A stretch of DNA of 64,000 nt from Alteromonas confluentis (GCF_001757105.1 NZ_MDHN01000040.1:74240-138239); one strand, 5' to 3'. Counted from the first letter of the stretch, positions 1 through 8,510 are shown. Notes: a model not told the origin generated them from the letters alone. Made by a program: numbers and translations.

Positions 1-57
1 CGAACCCCTGTTACCGCCGTGAAAGGGCGGTGTCCTAGGCCTCTAGACGAAGGGGAC
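1..57 (-). tRNA. tRNA-Glu (TTC), partial at window edge
   Basis: The minus strand reads the first 57 bases of a tRNA-Glu. They are identical to the complete copy at 249-324, including the anticodon stem and TTC anticodon. The 3' end (the rest of the T arm, acceptor strand and CCA) lies outside the window. It is the distal member of a tandem Ala-Glu-Glu unit transcribed leftward. Confidence 0.93.
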
Positions 58-97
58 TGAAATTTTGCTCAGCGAAGCAAGCTTCGCTAAATTTCAG
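57..97 (-). repeat. Structured spacer hairpin upstream of distal tRNA-Glu
   Basis: A two-part palindrome abuts the tRNA 5' end. The outer arms are CTGAAATTT (57-65) and AAATTTCAG (89-97); the inner arms are AGCGAAG (71-77) and CTTCGCT (82-88) around a CAAG loop. The same architecture with compensating base changes lies at 324-364. It may fold in the tRNA precursor as a processing signal; that role is inference. Confidence 0.6.
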
Positions 98-248
98 TAA
101 AGGCAAGGTGAGCCTGCGAACCGCGCGGCATTTTTGCTTTACTGAACTTTCAAGTCCTGGAAATGCTTAACTGTAACTCACTGATGCGAACAACAATCAA
201 CCACCCCGGCCTATTTCACAGTATCAATCGACTGTGACGCGATATAAA

Positions 249-324
249 TGGCGTCCCCTAGGGGATTCGAACCCCTGTTACCGCCGTGAAAGGGCGGTGT
301 CCTAGGCCTCTAGACGAAGGGGAC
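249..324 (-). tRNA. tRNA-Glu (TTC)
   Basis: A complete 76-nt tRNA on the minus strand. It starts GTCCCCTTCGTCTAGAGG, carries anticodon TTC in the loop, has a normal T arm (GGTTCGAATC) and ends with an encoded CCA (249-251). It is the middle gene of a leftward Ala-Glu-Glu unit. The neighbouring gltX encodes the synthetase that charges it. Confidence 0.97.
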
Positions 325-364
325 TGAAAATCTTCTTTCGGAAGCAAGCTTCCGAGATTTTCAG
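324..364 (-). repeat. Structured spacer hairpin between tRNA-Ala and tRNA-Glu
   Basis: Second copy of the nested palindrome. The outer arms are CTGAAAATCT (324-333) and AGATTTTCAG (355-364); the inner arms are TCGGAAG (338-344) and CTTCCGA (349-355) with the same CAAG loop as the copy at 57-97. Stem bases differ between copies but pairing is kept, which points to selection on RNA structure. Confidence 0.6.
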
Positions 365-464
365 TAAGGCGAATCGAGCCCGCGAGATGAGCGGCCTTAT
401 TCTTTGCCTTACCTAAGAACTTACCGGAAATTACTTTCCGACTACTGTAAATTCTTTAAGAATT

Positions 465-540
465 TGGTGGAGCCAGGCGGGATCGAACCGCCGACCTCCT
501 GCATGCCATGCAGGCGCTCTCCCAGCTGAGCTATGGCCCC
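465..540 (-). tRNA. tRNA-Ala (GGC)
   Basis: A 76-nt tRNA on the minus strand. It begins GGGGCCATAGCTCAGCTGGG, has the anticodon loop ATGGCAT (anticodon GGC) and encodes the terminal CCA (465-467). It is the first gene behind the promoter at 595-623, followed by two tRNA-Glu genes. Confidence 0.97.
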
Positions 541-594
541 GTACTTGGAATGGTCACTGTGTTTTCGTGTGACTGTTCCGTGACAGCGGGGCGC

Positions 595-623
595 ATTCTA
601 GGCATACCCCACTGCCCTGTCAA
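595..623 (-). promoter_or_regulatory. Sigma-70 promoter of the tRNA-Ala-Glu-Glu unit
   Basis: On the minus strand a perfect -35 TTGACA (618-623) is followed after 17 bp by TAGAAT (595-600). A GC-rich discriminator (GCGCCCC) follows, as is usual in stringently controlled stable-RNA promoters. It sits between the end of gltX and tRNA-Ala. Confidence 0.85.
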
Positions 624-631
624 CGGTTTTT

Positions 632-2041
632 TTAGGAATTTTCTCTGTTTGCTATAAAAGTAAGCGCTTTGTTTATTCTCTCTTCAATTTTGACTTTTGA
701 GAGCAAATTCAACGTTACATCCAGCGATGGAGAGTTGCCACTTCCGGTAGCTGCAACACGTAAAGGCATGCCTACTTTACCCATACCTACACCAAGAGAT
801 TCCGCCGCGGCATTAATAGCTGCACCGATATTTTCAGGATTCCACTCTTCTACTGCTAGCAGTTTCTCTTTAACCACCTCTAATGCCTCTTTTGCTACTG
901 GACGAAGATGCTTCTTCGCAGCATTGGCATCGAACTCATCAAAGTCCTGATAAAAATAGGTACTGATTTCCGCCAGCTCTTTTAAGGTTTTTACCCGGTC
1001 GGCCTGAATAGCAATCACCGATTCCAACGCAGGCCCCGTTGCTAAATCGATATTCATTTCGTCAAAGTGCCATTTAAGACGTGAGGCAACCTCACTCGCT
1101 GGCAATGTTTTCATATAGTGCTGGTTTAGCCACACCAGCTTTTCTGTATTAAAAGCAGAAGCCGATTGACCAATGGCATCAAGATCGAAGTATTCAATCA
1201 TTTCTTCCAGTGAGAAGATTTCCTGATCACCATGAGACCAACCCAAGCGCACCAGATAGTTCAGTACGGCCTGCGGCAGGTAACCATCATCGCGGTACTG
1301 CATCACACTTACAGCGCCATGACGTTTAGACAGCTTCTTACCGTCGTCGCCTAAAATCATCGACACGTGGGCATATTCCGGTACCGGTGCGCCTAGCGCT
1401 TCCAGAATATTAATCTGGCGCGGCGTGTTATTAATATGGTCTTCACCACGAACAACGTGGGTGATGCCCATATCCCAGTCATCAACTACAACACAGAAGT
1501 TATAAGTAGGAGAGCCGTCGGAGCGCTGAATGATCAAATCATCCAACTCTTTATTACTGATTTCGATATTGCCGCGGATGTGGTCATTAATAACAACCGT
1601 GCCTTCCAGCGGGTTTTTGAATCGAATAACGAAAGGCTGACCTTCAGGGTGATCGGTACGGTCACGCCAGGTACCCGGATAACGAGGCTTTTCACCATTC
1701 TCTTTTTGCTTTTCACGAATGGCATCCAGTTCTTCTGAACTCATAAAGCATTTATAGGCTTTACCTTCATCCAGCATTTGCTGAATCAGTTCTTTATAAC
1801 GGTCAAAACGTTGTGTCTGATAATAAGGACCTTTATCCCAGGTCAGACCCAGCCATTGCATACCATTAAGAATGGCTTGCTTGGCTTCTTCTGTTGAACG
1901 TTCCAGATCGGTATCTTCTATACGAAGAACAAATTCGCCACCTTTGGCTTTTGCATATAACCAGGAATAAAGTGCAGTACGTGCACCACCAACGTGAAGA
2001 TAGCCTGTAGGGCTAGGAGCAAATCGCGTAACGACAGACAT
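632..2041 (-). CDS. gltX: Glutamate--tRNA ligase
   Basis: Charges tRNA-Glu with glutamate using ATP in the cytoplasm. The 469-aa length is normal for bacterial GluRS. The N-terminus has the class I signature in the form [16 protein letters not shown] (a HIGH-type motif near residue 10-20), followed by the family block RIEDTD. The second class I signature appears as [11 protein letters not shown] (KMSKS loop) in the middle, followed by the helical anticodon-binding domain. The ATG start aligns directly with the usual [13 protein letters not shown] beginning. It stands alone, transcribed leftward, immediately upstream of the tRNA-Ala-Glu-Glu unit whose promoter begins just past its stop codon. 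Very secure assignment. Confidence 0.98.
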   Translation of the reverse strand: MSVVTRFAPSPTGYLHVGGARTALYSWLYAKAKGGEFVLRIEDTDLERSTEEAKQAILNGMQWLGLTWDKGPYYQTQRFDRYKELIQQMLDEGKAYKCFMSSEELDAIREKQKENGEKPRYPGTWRDRTDHPEGQPFVIRFKNPLEGTVVINDHIRGNIEISNKELDDLIIQRSDGSPTYNFCVVVDDWDMGITHVVRGEDHINNTPRQINILEALGAPVPEYAHVSMILGDDGKKLSKRHGAVSVMQYRDDGYLPQAVLNYLVRLGWSHGDQEIFSLEEMIEYFDLDAIGQSASAFNTEKLVWLNQHYMKTLPASEVASRLKWHFDEMNIDLATGPALESVIAIQADRVKTLKELAEISTYFYQDFDEFDANAAKKHLRPVAKEALEVVKEKLLAVEEWNPENIGAAINAAAESLGVGMGKVGMPLRVAATGSGNSPSLDVTLNLLSKVKIEERINKALTFIANRENS

Positions 2042-2276
2042 TATGTTTCTCTATCTATTAATGAATGAAAAAAATTTGGCTGCATTCTACCAGCCAAAGC
2101 AGCACTACAAAAGCCAGCCATCGCGTGACAGTGAAATATCAGCGGTTCAATGACTGAATTTACGGTGCCAGACTGATTTTTGATGAATTTTCCGTCAAAC
2201 GTCGAAGAGATAATCAACGAGGATGGCCGAATTGATCGTAAATCAGGCAAGCAGTCATTTTTCCGTAATTTTGTTG

Positions 2277-2304
2277 TTGACACCTTCGCATGCAACCCTA
2301 TAAT
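2277..2304 (+). promoter_or_regulatory. Sigma-70 promoter of the tRNA-Val array
   Basis: Perfect TTGACA (2277-2282) and perfect TATAAT (2299-2304) with a 16-bp spacer. A GC-rich discriminator (ACCGCCCC) follows, typical of stable-RNA genes. The first tRNA-Val starts about 40 bp downstream. The rest of 2042-2344 shows no convincing gene and must also hold the leftward gltX promoter. Confidence 0.9.
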
Positions 2305-2344
2305 ACCGCCCCACTTGCCCAGCACGGACAAGTAAACAAACAGC

Positions 2345-2420
2345 GGACGCTTAGCTCAGTTGGGAGAGCATCGCCCTTACAAGGCGAGGGTCACTGGTTC
2401 AAGTCCAGTAGCGTCCACCA
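2345..2420 (+). tRNA. tRNA-Val (TAC), copy 1
   Basis: A 76-nt tRNA, GGACGCTTAGCTCAGTTGGG to GCGTCCACCA with encoded CCA. The anticodon loop is CTTACAA (anticodon TAC). The sequence is identical to copies 2-4, and this is the first gene after the consensus promoter at 2277-2304. Confidence 0.97.
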
Positions 2421-2451
2421 TCTCTTCGGTGGCGCTGTTTGAAAAGAAAGA

Positions 2452-2527
2452 GGACGCTTAGCTCAGTTGGGAGAGCATCGCCCTTACAAGGCGAGGGTCA
2501 CTGGTTCAAGTCCAGTAGCGTCCACCA
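2452..2527 (+). tRNA. tRNA-Val (TAC), copy 2
   Basis: Identical to copy 1 over all 76 nt, including the encoded CCA. A 31-bp spacer separates it from copy 1. It is followed by a broken tRNA-Val 3' fragment at 2546-2599. Confidence 0.97.
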
Positions 2528-2545
2528 ATTCTTTGGAATTGGTAC

Positions 2546-2599
2546 GGCGAGGGTCACTGGTTCAACAACTTCGTTGCGAGACACAGTAGACGTCCACCA
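2546..2599 (+). pseudogene. tRNA-Val 3'-half fragment with inserted palindrome
   Basis: GGCGAGGGTCACTGGTTCAA matches the variable and T-arm part of the neighbouring tRNA-Val. It is then interrupted by a short palindrome (CAACAACTTCGTTG) before CAGTAGACGTCCACCA, the acceptor end with one extra A. It lacks the 5' half and cannot fold as a tRNA. A related fragment lies at 2885-2942. Confidence 0.65.
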
Positions 2600-2649
2600 C
2601 TTTCTCACTATCGCTGTGAGCAGTCTCTTTCTTTTAGCAACAAATTATC

Positions 2650-2725
2650 GGACGCTTAGCTCAGTTGGGAGAGCATCGCCCTTACAAGGCGAGGGTCACT
2701 GGTTCAAGTCCAGTAGCGTCCACCA
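2650..2725 (+). tRNA. tRNA-Val (TAC), copy 3
   Basis: Identical 76-nt tRNA-Val with encoded CCA. It follows the first tRNA fragment by about 50 bp and probably belongs to the same primary transcript as copies 1, 2 and 4. Confidence 0.97.
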
Positions 2726-2756
2726 TCTCCTTACAGTTTGTTGCAGCAAAAAATTC

Positions 2757-2832
2757 GGACGCTTAGCTCAGTTGGGAGAGCATCGCCCTTACAAGGCGAG
2801 GGTCACTGGTTCAAGTCCAGTAGCGTCCACCA
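2757..2832 (+). tRNA. tRNA-Val (TAC), copy 4
   Basis: Last of four identical 76-nt tRNA-Val genes in the array, with encoded CCA and a 31-bp spacer after copy 3. A second tRNA-derived fragment follows at 2885-2942. Confidence 0.97.
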
Positions 2833-2884
2833 CTTCCTTTTCACATTCCTGATTTCATTGCTAACGTAAACCTAATTAAACCGT

Positions 2885-2942
2885 TCACTGGTTCAACAAC
2901 TTCGTTGCCTGCTTTTAAAAAGTGCACAGTAGACGTCCACCA
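2885..2942 (+). pseudogene. Second tRNA-Val 3' fragment with inserted palindrome
   Basis: It starts TCACTGGTTCAA like the tRNA-Val T arm, continues with the same CAACAACTTCGTTGC palindrome as the fragment at 2546-2599, then has a different 20-bp filler. It ends CACAGTAGACGTCCACCA as in the first fragment. The shared break points show that the two fragments are copies of one rearranged unit. The remaining bases of 2833-3101 show no gene; an AT-rich stretch near 2985-3100 probably holds the promoter of the next gene. Confidence 0.6.
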
Positions 2943-3101
2943 CTTCCCTACTCTATCCAAACGCTATTTCTTCTCTTTTCGAATAAAACCGTGATATGGT
3001 TTGCTCTCACTATTGCAGTTGATTTTCCTAATAGTTTTGCTGGTTTCTGCCGATAAACCGATAGAACATTGCTTTACTGTGGACAGGTAGTAACACCTAT
3101 A

Positions 3102-4730
3102 ATGAATACCAAACTGGCCCGGGCTATTCGCGTTTTAATCGTCGACGATCAAATTCTTGCGAAAGGCTATCTGAAATACACCATGGAAGAGCTAGGCTTT
3201 CAGCAAATTAGCTATATCGATCACGCCGATGAAGCGTTGAAGCTGATTAAAAGCGAGCACTTTGAACTGGTTGTATGCGCCTATGATTTGCGTGAAGAGA
3301 AAGAGGGTTACTTCCTTTACGAACAGCTAAAAGCGCATAAAATTCTGCCTTTAACCACCGCTTTCGTATTCATTTCAGCCGACACTACGGCGGAAATTGT
3401 CCACTCCATTGTTGAACTGCAGCCCGACGAATTCCTTGCAAAACCTTTTTCTGTTAGCGAACTGGATAAAAGGCTCACGCGCGTATTAACCCGCAAACAG
3501 GTGTTAAAAGACATCTACGCGCTGATGGACCAAAGTGACTTTAACGGCGCGCTATCTGAGCTTGAACGTTTCCTCACTGAACCGAAAAACGCGGAGTTTT
3601 TTCCTCTAGCGCTTCGCACCAAAGGCGAGCTTTTATTGCTGTGTAACCGCGTTGAAGAGGCTGAAGATTTTTATCAAGCCATTATCAACGTGCAAAATTT
3701 TACCTGGGCACAGATAGGTTTAGTGCGCTGCTATTTGCAATTGAATAAAGATGATGAAGCTGAGCGATTGATTCTGCGATTGGCGTTTCAGCCCGACGCC
3801 ATGCTTAGCGCCTACGACTTACTTACTGCGCTGCAAATCAAGCAGCAGGAATTCGATGATGCACTAGAATCTGTGAACATCGCCGCCCATATATCTCCGA
3901 GCAACGTGGGCCGTCATCAACAAGCGGTAGATTTATCAAAAATCACCCGTGACTACCCTGCCCAGTTTGATGCTGCGAAGCGGGTTGTGAGATACGCGAA
4001 GCATTCGTTCCATGACAAGCCTGAAAACTACTTGAACGTAGCACGCGCCGGTATTGATTTCGCCATGACGGCAGACGCCAGTGAAACAGCAAAACTGGTG
4101 AAGCAAACCCATGATTTTATTCGCCAGATGAAAGAAGCTTTCCCTAAAGCGGCCGTTGATAACGAACTTAAAGTCATCGATGCGCGAATATACTATCTTC
4201 AGGATGAAACAGATAAAGCCAGAAACTTGTTGAGCCAGCTCGATGGCAGTGAATGGGAACAGGAAAATATGGATGCGCTCATGGATCGGGCCAAGGCATT
4301 TCATGAAGTTGGCTTACAAGATCATGCTTTAGCGATCCTGGACGAAATTGAACGTCGCTGTAATACCAGCGATGAGCAAAGTGAGTTGTTTATGCATTAT
4401 TTGAAACAACAGAAACAGGAGAAACGGGAAATTGCTGACAGCCCTAAAATGCTCAACAACATTGCTGTCACTCAGTTCCAGCGCGGCGAATTAGACAAAG
4501 CGCTCACCACTTTCCGTCAGGCATTCACGGTAATGCCCAAGAACGCAGCAATTGCACTTAACCTGCTGCAAACCACTGCCGCAGAAATTCGAGACAACAC
4601 TGCCCGCCACACACCAGAAAATAAACAAATCATTTTTAAGTGTATGGAAACCTTAGAAGCGGCGACGTTATCGGAAGAACAGGACAAGCGCTACCAGCGG
4701 GTTAAGGCCACCATAAGTAATTTCGATTAA
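3102..4730 (+). CDS. Receiver-domain TPR protein with non-canonical receiver
   Basis: A 542-aa cytoplasmic signalling protein from the ATG at 3102; an upstream TTG at 3069 is less likely. Residues about 8-125 are a CheY-like receiver with the acidic pair IVDDQ (Asp15-Asp16) and the conserved lysine in AKPF (Lys114). The strand that should end in the phospho-acceptor reads VVCAYDL, so Ala60 occupies the aspartate position and the hydroxyl residue region is ISAD. The remaining 400 residues are helical repeats of TPR type, for example near 415-470. The architecture is seen in gammaproteobacterial receiver-TPR proteins of poorly known role. The sequence suggests phosphorylation-independent or altered signalling through protein contacts. 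No kinase gene is adjacent. Confidence 0.8.
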   Translation: MNTKLARAIRVLIVDDQILAKGYLKYTMEELGFQQISYIDHADEALKLIKSEHFELVVCAYDLREEKEGYFLYEQLKAHKILPLTTAFVFISADTTAEIVHSIVELQPDEFLAKPFSVSELDKRLTRVLTRKQVLKDIYALMDQSDFNGALSELERFLTEPKNAEFFPLALRTKGELLLLCNRVEEAEDFYQAIINVQNFTWAQIGLVRCYLQLNKDDEAERLILRLAFQPDAMLSAYDLLTALQIKQQEFDDALESVNIAAHISPSNVGRHQQAVDLSKITRDYPAQFDAAKRVVRYAKHSFHDKPENYLNVARAGIDFAMTADASETAKLVKQTHDFIRQMKEAFPKAAVDNELKVIDARIYYLQDETDKARNLLSQLDGSEWEQENMDALMDRAKAFHEVGLQDHALAILDEIERRCNTSDEQSELFMHYLKQQKQEKREIADSPKMLNNIAVTQFQRGELDKALTTFRQAFTVMPKNAAIALNLLQTTAAEIRDNTARHTPENKQIIFKCMETLEAATLSEEQDKRYQRVKATISNFD

Positions 4731-4809
4731 TAACGCAGCGCATGCGTTAACTCTGCAAAATGGAACCGGGACTTAATCTATTTGCTGCAGAATTGCTTAG
4801 GAAAAGAAG

Positions 4810-5367
4810 TTAGCACAAAGGTCTGGCAGGCATCATATTCTGCTGATAAACCGCCACGTCTTCGTCGAAAATCGCATCAGTATATCGATGTGTATGAGAA
4901 TACATCATACCGAGATTTTTCATCACACCAATTGAGCCTGCGTTTTCAGGCATAGCAATCGCACAAAACTGTCGTGTACCGTGTTGATAAAGGCTATCCC
5001 TAACCTGTCGCGCAGCTTCAGTGGCGTAACCTTTTCCCCATGCAGCGCGGTGAAAGCGCCAGCCAAGCTCAAGATTATTGTCATCACGTTCGCCGGTAAA
5101 AAAACCATAGGGGCGAACGAGTATCCAGCCCAAGTCCGTGCACGGTGACTGTTTCAGTGAAACACGCCACAAGCCCCACCCTCTACTTTCATCAGAAAAT
5201 TCAGCGATCCGAGGCAGAAATTGCTTTTCCAGGGTTTCCCAACTGGTTTTTGTGCCGCCGTTCAGGTACTTCATTACCGCTTCATCCTGGTCGATTTCCC
5301 ACAAAAAGCGGGCATCATCAGCCGTTACAAAGTGATAAGACAGCCGTTTGCTGTCGGCAACTCGCAT
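4810..5367 (-). CDS. GNAT family N-acetyltransferase (RimJ/RimL-like)
   Basis: A 185-aa protein of the acetyl-CoA-dependent GNAT fold, closest in style to RimJ/RimL-type and yjdJ-like acetyltransferases. Seen in sequence: an N-terminal TERL-like segment (SKRLSYHFVTADDARFLWEI), then ELGWRFHRAAWGKGYATEAARQV, which is the acetyl-CoA binding loop with the Q/RxxGxG/A pattern as WGKGYA. The motif MPENAGSIGVMKNLGM is the typical N-x-x-S-x-x-x-x-x-K-L/N-G-M end. It starts 1 bp after the moaA stop codon and is therefore probably translated from the same mRNA. The substrate cannot be told from sequence. Confidence 0.88.
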   Translation of the reverse strand: MRVADSKRLSYHFVTADDARFLWEIDQDEAVMKYLNGGTKTSWETLEKQFLPRIAEFSDESRGWGLWRVSLKQSPCTDLGWILVRPYGFFTGERDDNNLELGWRFHRAAWGKGYATEAARQVRDSLYQHGTRQFCAIAMPENAGSIGVMKNLGMMYSHTHRYTDAIFDEDVAVYQQNMMPARPLC

Positions 5368-5368
5368 G

Positions 5369-6346
5369 TTAGCCGCCCAACATGGCGAGGTGAGATGTGG
5401 CGCCGGTATTTCCGTCCTGAAGATAGTGTGTAGCGTGTTTCTGCATTAACAACTGCTGTAAATGTGCCATCAGCCCATTTACGTCAGCATTTTGCAGATA
5501 GGGGCGAATATCGATACCATGTTCACTGAACAAACAAAGATGCAGTTTTCCGTTAGCGGCTACACGTAAACGGTTACAGGTAGCACAGAAATCTTTGCTG
5601 TAAGGCATTATGAGCCCTATCCGCCCGGCGTAATCCGGGTGGTGAAATTCCTGCGCGGGTCCTGCATCTTTACCTCGAATTACCGGCATCCAACCTTCAG
5701 CGAGAAGTTGGTTCTTTAATGGTAAACCTGACAAATGCTGATCGGCAAAAAACTGTGGATGATCACCGGTTTCCATTAACTCGATAAAGCGTAATGTAAC
5801 TGGCATATGTTTAAGCCAATCTTTGAATTCTTGTAGCTGCCTGCCGGCAAAATGCTTCAAATAAATCGCATTCACCTTAACATCCAGACCCACCTCAATG
5901 GCTTTGTCTACGCCCTGAAGGATCTGGGTTAATTTGTTCTGGCCAGTAATATCGGCAAACTGACGCGGGTCCAGGCTATCAATACTCACATTGACCTGGT
6001 CGAGCCCGGCATCTTTCCATGCTGCAGCGTCGCGGGCCATACGACCGCCATGGGTGGTGGTGGCAACTTTTGTAATACCTTCGGTTTCTCTACACAAGCG
6101 AATAACGTCTACAAAATCGCGACGCAGGCTTGGCTCACCGCCTGTAATACGGATTTTAGATGTGCCGAGACCGGCAAACCCTTTTACCAGAGTATCAATC
6201 TCGGGCAACGTCAAAAAAGTATCGTCCGATGGGCCATGATAACCGTCCGGGAGGCAATACTGACATTTGAAATTGCATGCTTCTGTAATCGACAGGCGAA
6301 GATAATGAAACCGCCGACCAAAGCTATCCTGTAACAAAGAAATCAC
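5369..6346 (-). CDS. moaA: GTP 3',8-cyclase (molybdenum cofactor biosynthesis MoaA)
   Basis: A radical SAM enzyme converting GTP to 3',8-cyclo-GTP, the first committed step of molybdopterin synthesis. The 325-aa length is normal. The N-terminal cluster motif is CNFKCQYC (CxxxCxxC), followed by ITGGEPSLR; a C-terminal second 4Fe-4S cluster is in CATCNRLRVAANGKLHLC. The long ORF begins with GTG at 6346, but TTG at 6337 has a better-placed AGAGGTG Shine-Dalgarno; either gives a protein colinear with E. coli MoaA. No moaC/D/E lies nearby, so the rest of the pathway is elsewhere. The downstream GNAT gene is 1 bp away. Confidence 0.96.
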   Translation of the reverse strand: MISLLQDSFGRRFHYLRLSITEACNFKCQYCLPDGYHGPSDDTFLTLPEIDTLVKGFAGLGTSKIRITGGEPSLRRDFVDVIRLCRETEGITKVATTTHGGRMARDAAAWKDAGLDQVNVSIDSLDPRQFADITGQNKLTQILQGVDKAIEVGLDVKVNAIYLKHFAGRQLQEFKDWLKHMPVTLRFIELMETGDHPQFFADQHLSGLPLKNQLLAEGWMPVIRGKDAGPAQEFHHPDYAGRIGLIMPYSKDFCATCNRLRVAANGKLHLCLFSEHGIDIRPYLQNADVNGLMAHLQQLLMQKHATHYLQDGNTGATSHLAMLGG

Positions 6347-6505
6347 CTCTGTGGGACAAATAGGTAAGATAAAACTACTATAAATTCACTTTATCATGGA
6401 TTATGCGTGACTTTATACCCCACTCATGTCAACCAACGTTAAACTTTGAGCGCGCAACGCTTTGAGATACTCTATAGACATGCTGTCGTTCACAAAAATT
6501 TCAAG

Positions 6506-8293
6506 ATGAGACCTTCACGTTCCGACGTTTCTCCCGACACACCCGTGCGCTGGCATGTAGTAAAACAACTTTGGCCTTACTTGCTGGAATTCAAAACCCG
6601 TGTCTTTATTGCCCTCGCCTGCCTGGTTTTAGCCAAGCTTGCCGGAATTGGCCTACCTTACGTACTTAAATACACCGTCGATGGCCTGAATACTGAAGAC
6701 ACCGCCACGGGTCTTGTTGCAGTACCACTTTCACTGATCATTGCCTACGGCACCCTGCGACTATTGAACACCATCATCGGCGAAGTTCGCGATACCCTGT
6801 TTGGCCGGGTGACCGAACGAGCCATGCGCAGAATGGGCTTGAGAGTCTTTGAGCATTTGCATCAGATGGATTTAAATTTTCACTTAAACCGACAGACCGG
6901 CGGGTTGTCTCGTGACATCGAGCGAGGCACCAGCGGTATCAGTTTTCTGATGCGTTTTATGGTGTTCAATATTGGCCCCACCCTGCTTGAAATCGCCATT
7001 GTGGTTGGCCTGTTGTTCGCACAATATGGCTTCTCTTTCGCCGGGATCATCCTTTCTTCCGTGGTGGCCTACGTGTGGTATTCAATGAAAGCCACCAACT
7101 GGCGAACCCGTTACGTGCATGCCATGAACAAAGCCGACTCTACCACCCACACCCGCGCAGTAGACAGCTTGCTGAATTTTGAAACGGTTAAATATTTTAA
7201 TAATGAAGGTTACGAGGCATCACGCTACGACAGTAATCTTGCCGAATGGGAGGTGGCTCGTCGTAAAAACCGCCTGAGTTTGTTTGCACTGAATGGTGGG
7301 CAAGCATTTATTATCGCTGCAGCCATGACCGCCATGCTGGCTAACGCTGCTTATGGTGTGGCGTCGGGTGACATGACCATTGGTGACTTCGTGCTGATAA
7401 ACGCATTCACCATGCAAATTTTTATGCCATTGAACTTCTTAGGATTTGTTTACCGGGAAATCCGCGGCTCTATGGCCAATATAGATAAGATGTTTTCGCT
7501 TTTGGATAAATCATCTTCGGTATCCGATGCGGAAGATGCCCAGGAGTTAACCGTCAGCAAAGGAGAAATTCGCTTCGAGCATGTCAGTTTCAGCTATCGG
7601 GAAGACCGTCCTATTCTCAAAAACGTCAGCTTCACCATTTTTCCCGGACAGAAAGTCGCGATTGTGGGGGCCAGCGGTGCGGGAAAATCCACGCTGGTTA
7701 AACTGCTGTTCCGTTTTTACGATGTGACCGCAGGTGATATTAGTATTGATGGCCAGAAAATTCGCAGCGTAACGCAACAATCGCTACGCAAACACCTGGG
7801 CATTGTGCCCCAGGACACCGTGCTATTTAACGATACGCTGATTGAAAATATCCGCTACGGCGATCCGAGTGCCGATGAATCAGCCATTGAAAGCGCATTA
7901 GAAACTGCGCATCTTTCACAATTCATCGAACTGTTACCGGATAAGGGCGATACCCGCGTAGGCGAACGGGGCTTGAAATTATCTGGTGGCGAAAAGCAGC
8001 GGGTCGCCATCGCCAGAGCGGTACTGAAAAATCCTCCGATAATGGTGTTTGACGAAGCCACGTCCTCGCTGGATAGCGGCTCCGAACAGGCCATCATGCA
8101 GGCCTTATCAGCGCTGGCATCGAATCATACCAGCGTGATGATTGCTCACCGCCTTTCCACCATTACTGATGCAGATAACATCCTGGTACTGAAAAATGGT
8201 GAACTGGCTGAGCAAGGGTCGCATCACGCATTGCTCGCGCAGAAAGGCGAATATGCCCGCCTGTGGACACTACAACAAAAACAGGAAGACTAA
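6506..8293 (+). CDS. ATM1-type ABC exporter (fused permease and ATPase)
   Basis: A half-transporter with an N-terminal six-helix permease domain (about residues 20-310) and a C-terminal ATPase. The motifs are Walker A GASGAGKSTL, signature LSGGEKQRVAIARA, Walker B IMVFDEATSSLD and the H-loop IAHRLST. The permease contains the family stretch SLLNFETVKYFNNEGYE, characteristic of ATM1/HMT1-like exporters of glutathione-linked or heavy-metal compounds. It acts as a homodimer in the inner membrane. The ORF can be extended to a TTG at 6446; the ATG at 6506 (595 aa) is preferred, although neither has a strong ribosome site. Its stop overlaps the start of the next gene by 1 base. Confidence 0.92.
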   Translation: MRPSRSDVSPDTPVRWHVVKQLWPYLLEFKTRVFIALACLVLAKLAGIGLPYVLKYTVDGLNTEDTATGLVAVPLSLIIAYGTLRLLNTIIGEVRDTLFGRVTERAMRRMGLRVFEHLHQMDLNFHLNRQTGGLSRDIERGTSGISFLMRFMVFNIGPTLLEIAIVVGLLFAQYGFSFAGIILSSVVAYVWYSMKATNWRTRYVHAMNKADSTTHTRAVDSLLNFETVKYFNNEGYEASRYDSNLAEWEVARRKNRLSLFALNGGQAFIIAAAMTAMLANAAYGVASGDMTIGDFVLINAFTMQIFMPLNFLGFVYREIRGSMANIDKMFSLLDKSSSVSDAEDAQELTVSKGEIRFEHVSFSYREDRPILKNVSFTIFPGQKVAIVGASGAGKSTLVKLLFRFYDVTAGDISIDGQKIRSVTQQSLRKHLGIVPQDTVLFNDTLIENIRYGDPSADESAIESALETAHLSQFIELLPDKGDTRVGERGLKLSGGEKQRVAIARAVLKNPPIMVFDEATSSLDSGSEQAIMQALSALASNHTSVMIAHRLSTITDADNILVLKNGELAEQGSHHALLAQKGEYARLWTLQQKQED

Positions 8294-8505
8294 TGGATCC
8301 GGCTTTCTTGAAAACCGCCGTAAACGCACAGATGCCCTTCGGAAAATATGCTGGCAGAAAGCTTTTTTATCTGCCGGAACCCTATCTGGTGTGGTTTCAT
8401 AAACAGGGCTTTCCCAAGGGGAAACTCGGTGAGCAGCTCGCCCTGATGTATGAAATTAAGCTCAATGGATTAGAAGCAGTGGCAGAGCCACTGCTGGAAG
8501 ACTAA
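8293..8505 (+). CDS. DUF3820 family small protein
   Basis: A 70-aa protein starting at an ATG that overlaps the stop of the ABC exporter (TAATG), so it is translationally coupled. It matches the DUF3820 family (once named putative quorum-sensing-regulated virulence factor) in the core MPFGKYAGRKLFYLPEPYLVWF and the following GFPKGKLGEQLALMYEIKLNGL. No catalytic residues are known for the family. Its function is unknown, and the coupling to the exporter suggests at least co-expression. Confidence 0.85.
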   Translation: MDPAFLKTAVNAQMPFGKYAGRKLFYLPEPYLVWFHKQGFPKGKLGEQLALMYEIKLNGLEAVAEPLLED

Positions 8506-8510
8506 TTCTG

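Noticed and set aside
2041..2331. 96-aa minus-strand frame upstream of gltX
   Set aside because: It overlaps the tRNA-Val promoter region, has no ribosome site and shows no protein-like conservation pattern.
2439..2852. 137-aa frame across the tRNA-Val array (LSSVGRASPLQGEGHWFKSS repeats)
   Set aside because: It is the well-known artefact of translating repeated tRNA genes; every repeat corresponds to a tRNA-Val copy.
4731..4749. Hairpin TAACGCA / TGCGTTA after the receiver-TPR gene
   Set aside because: No T tract follows on the plus strand, so I did not list it as a terminator.
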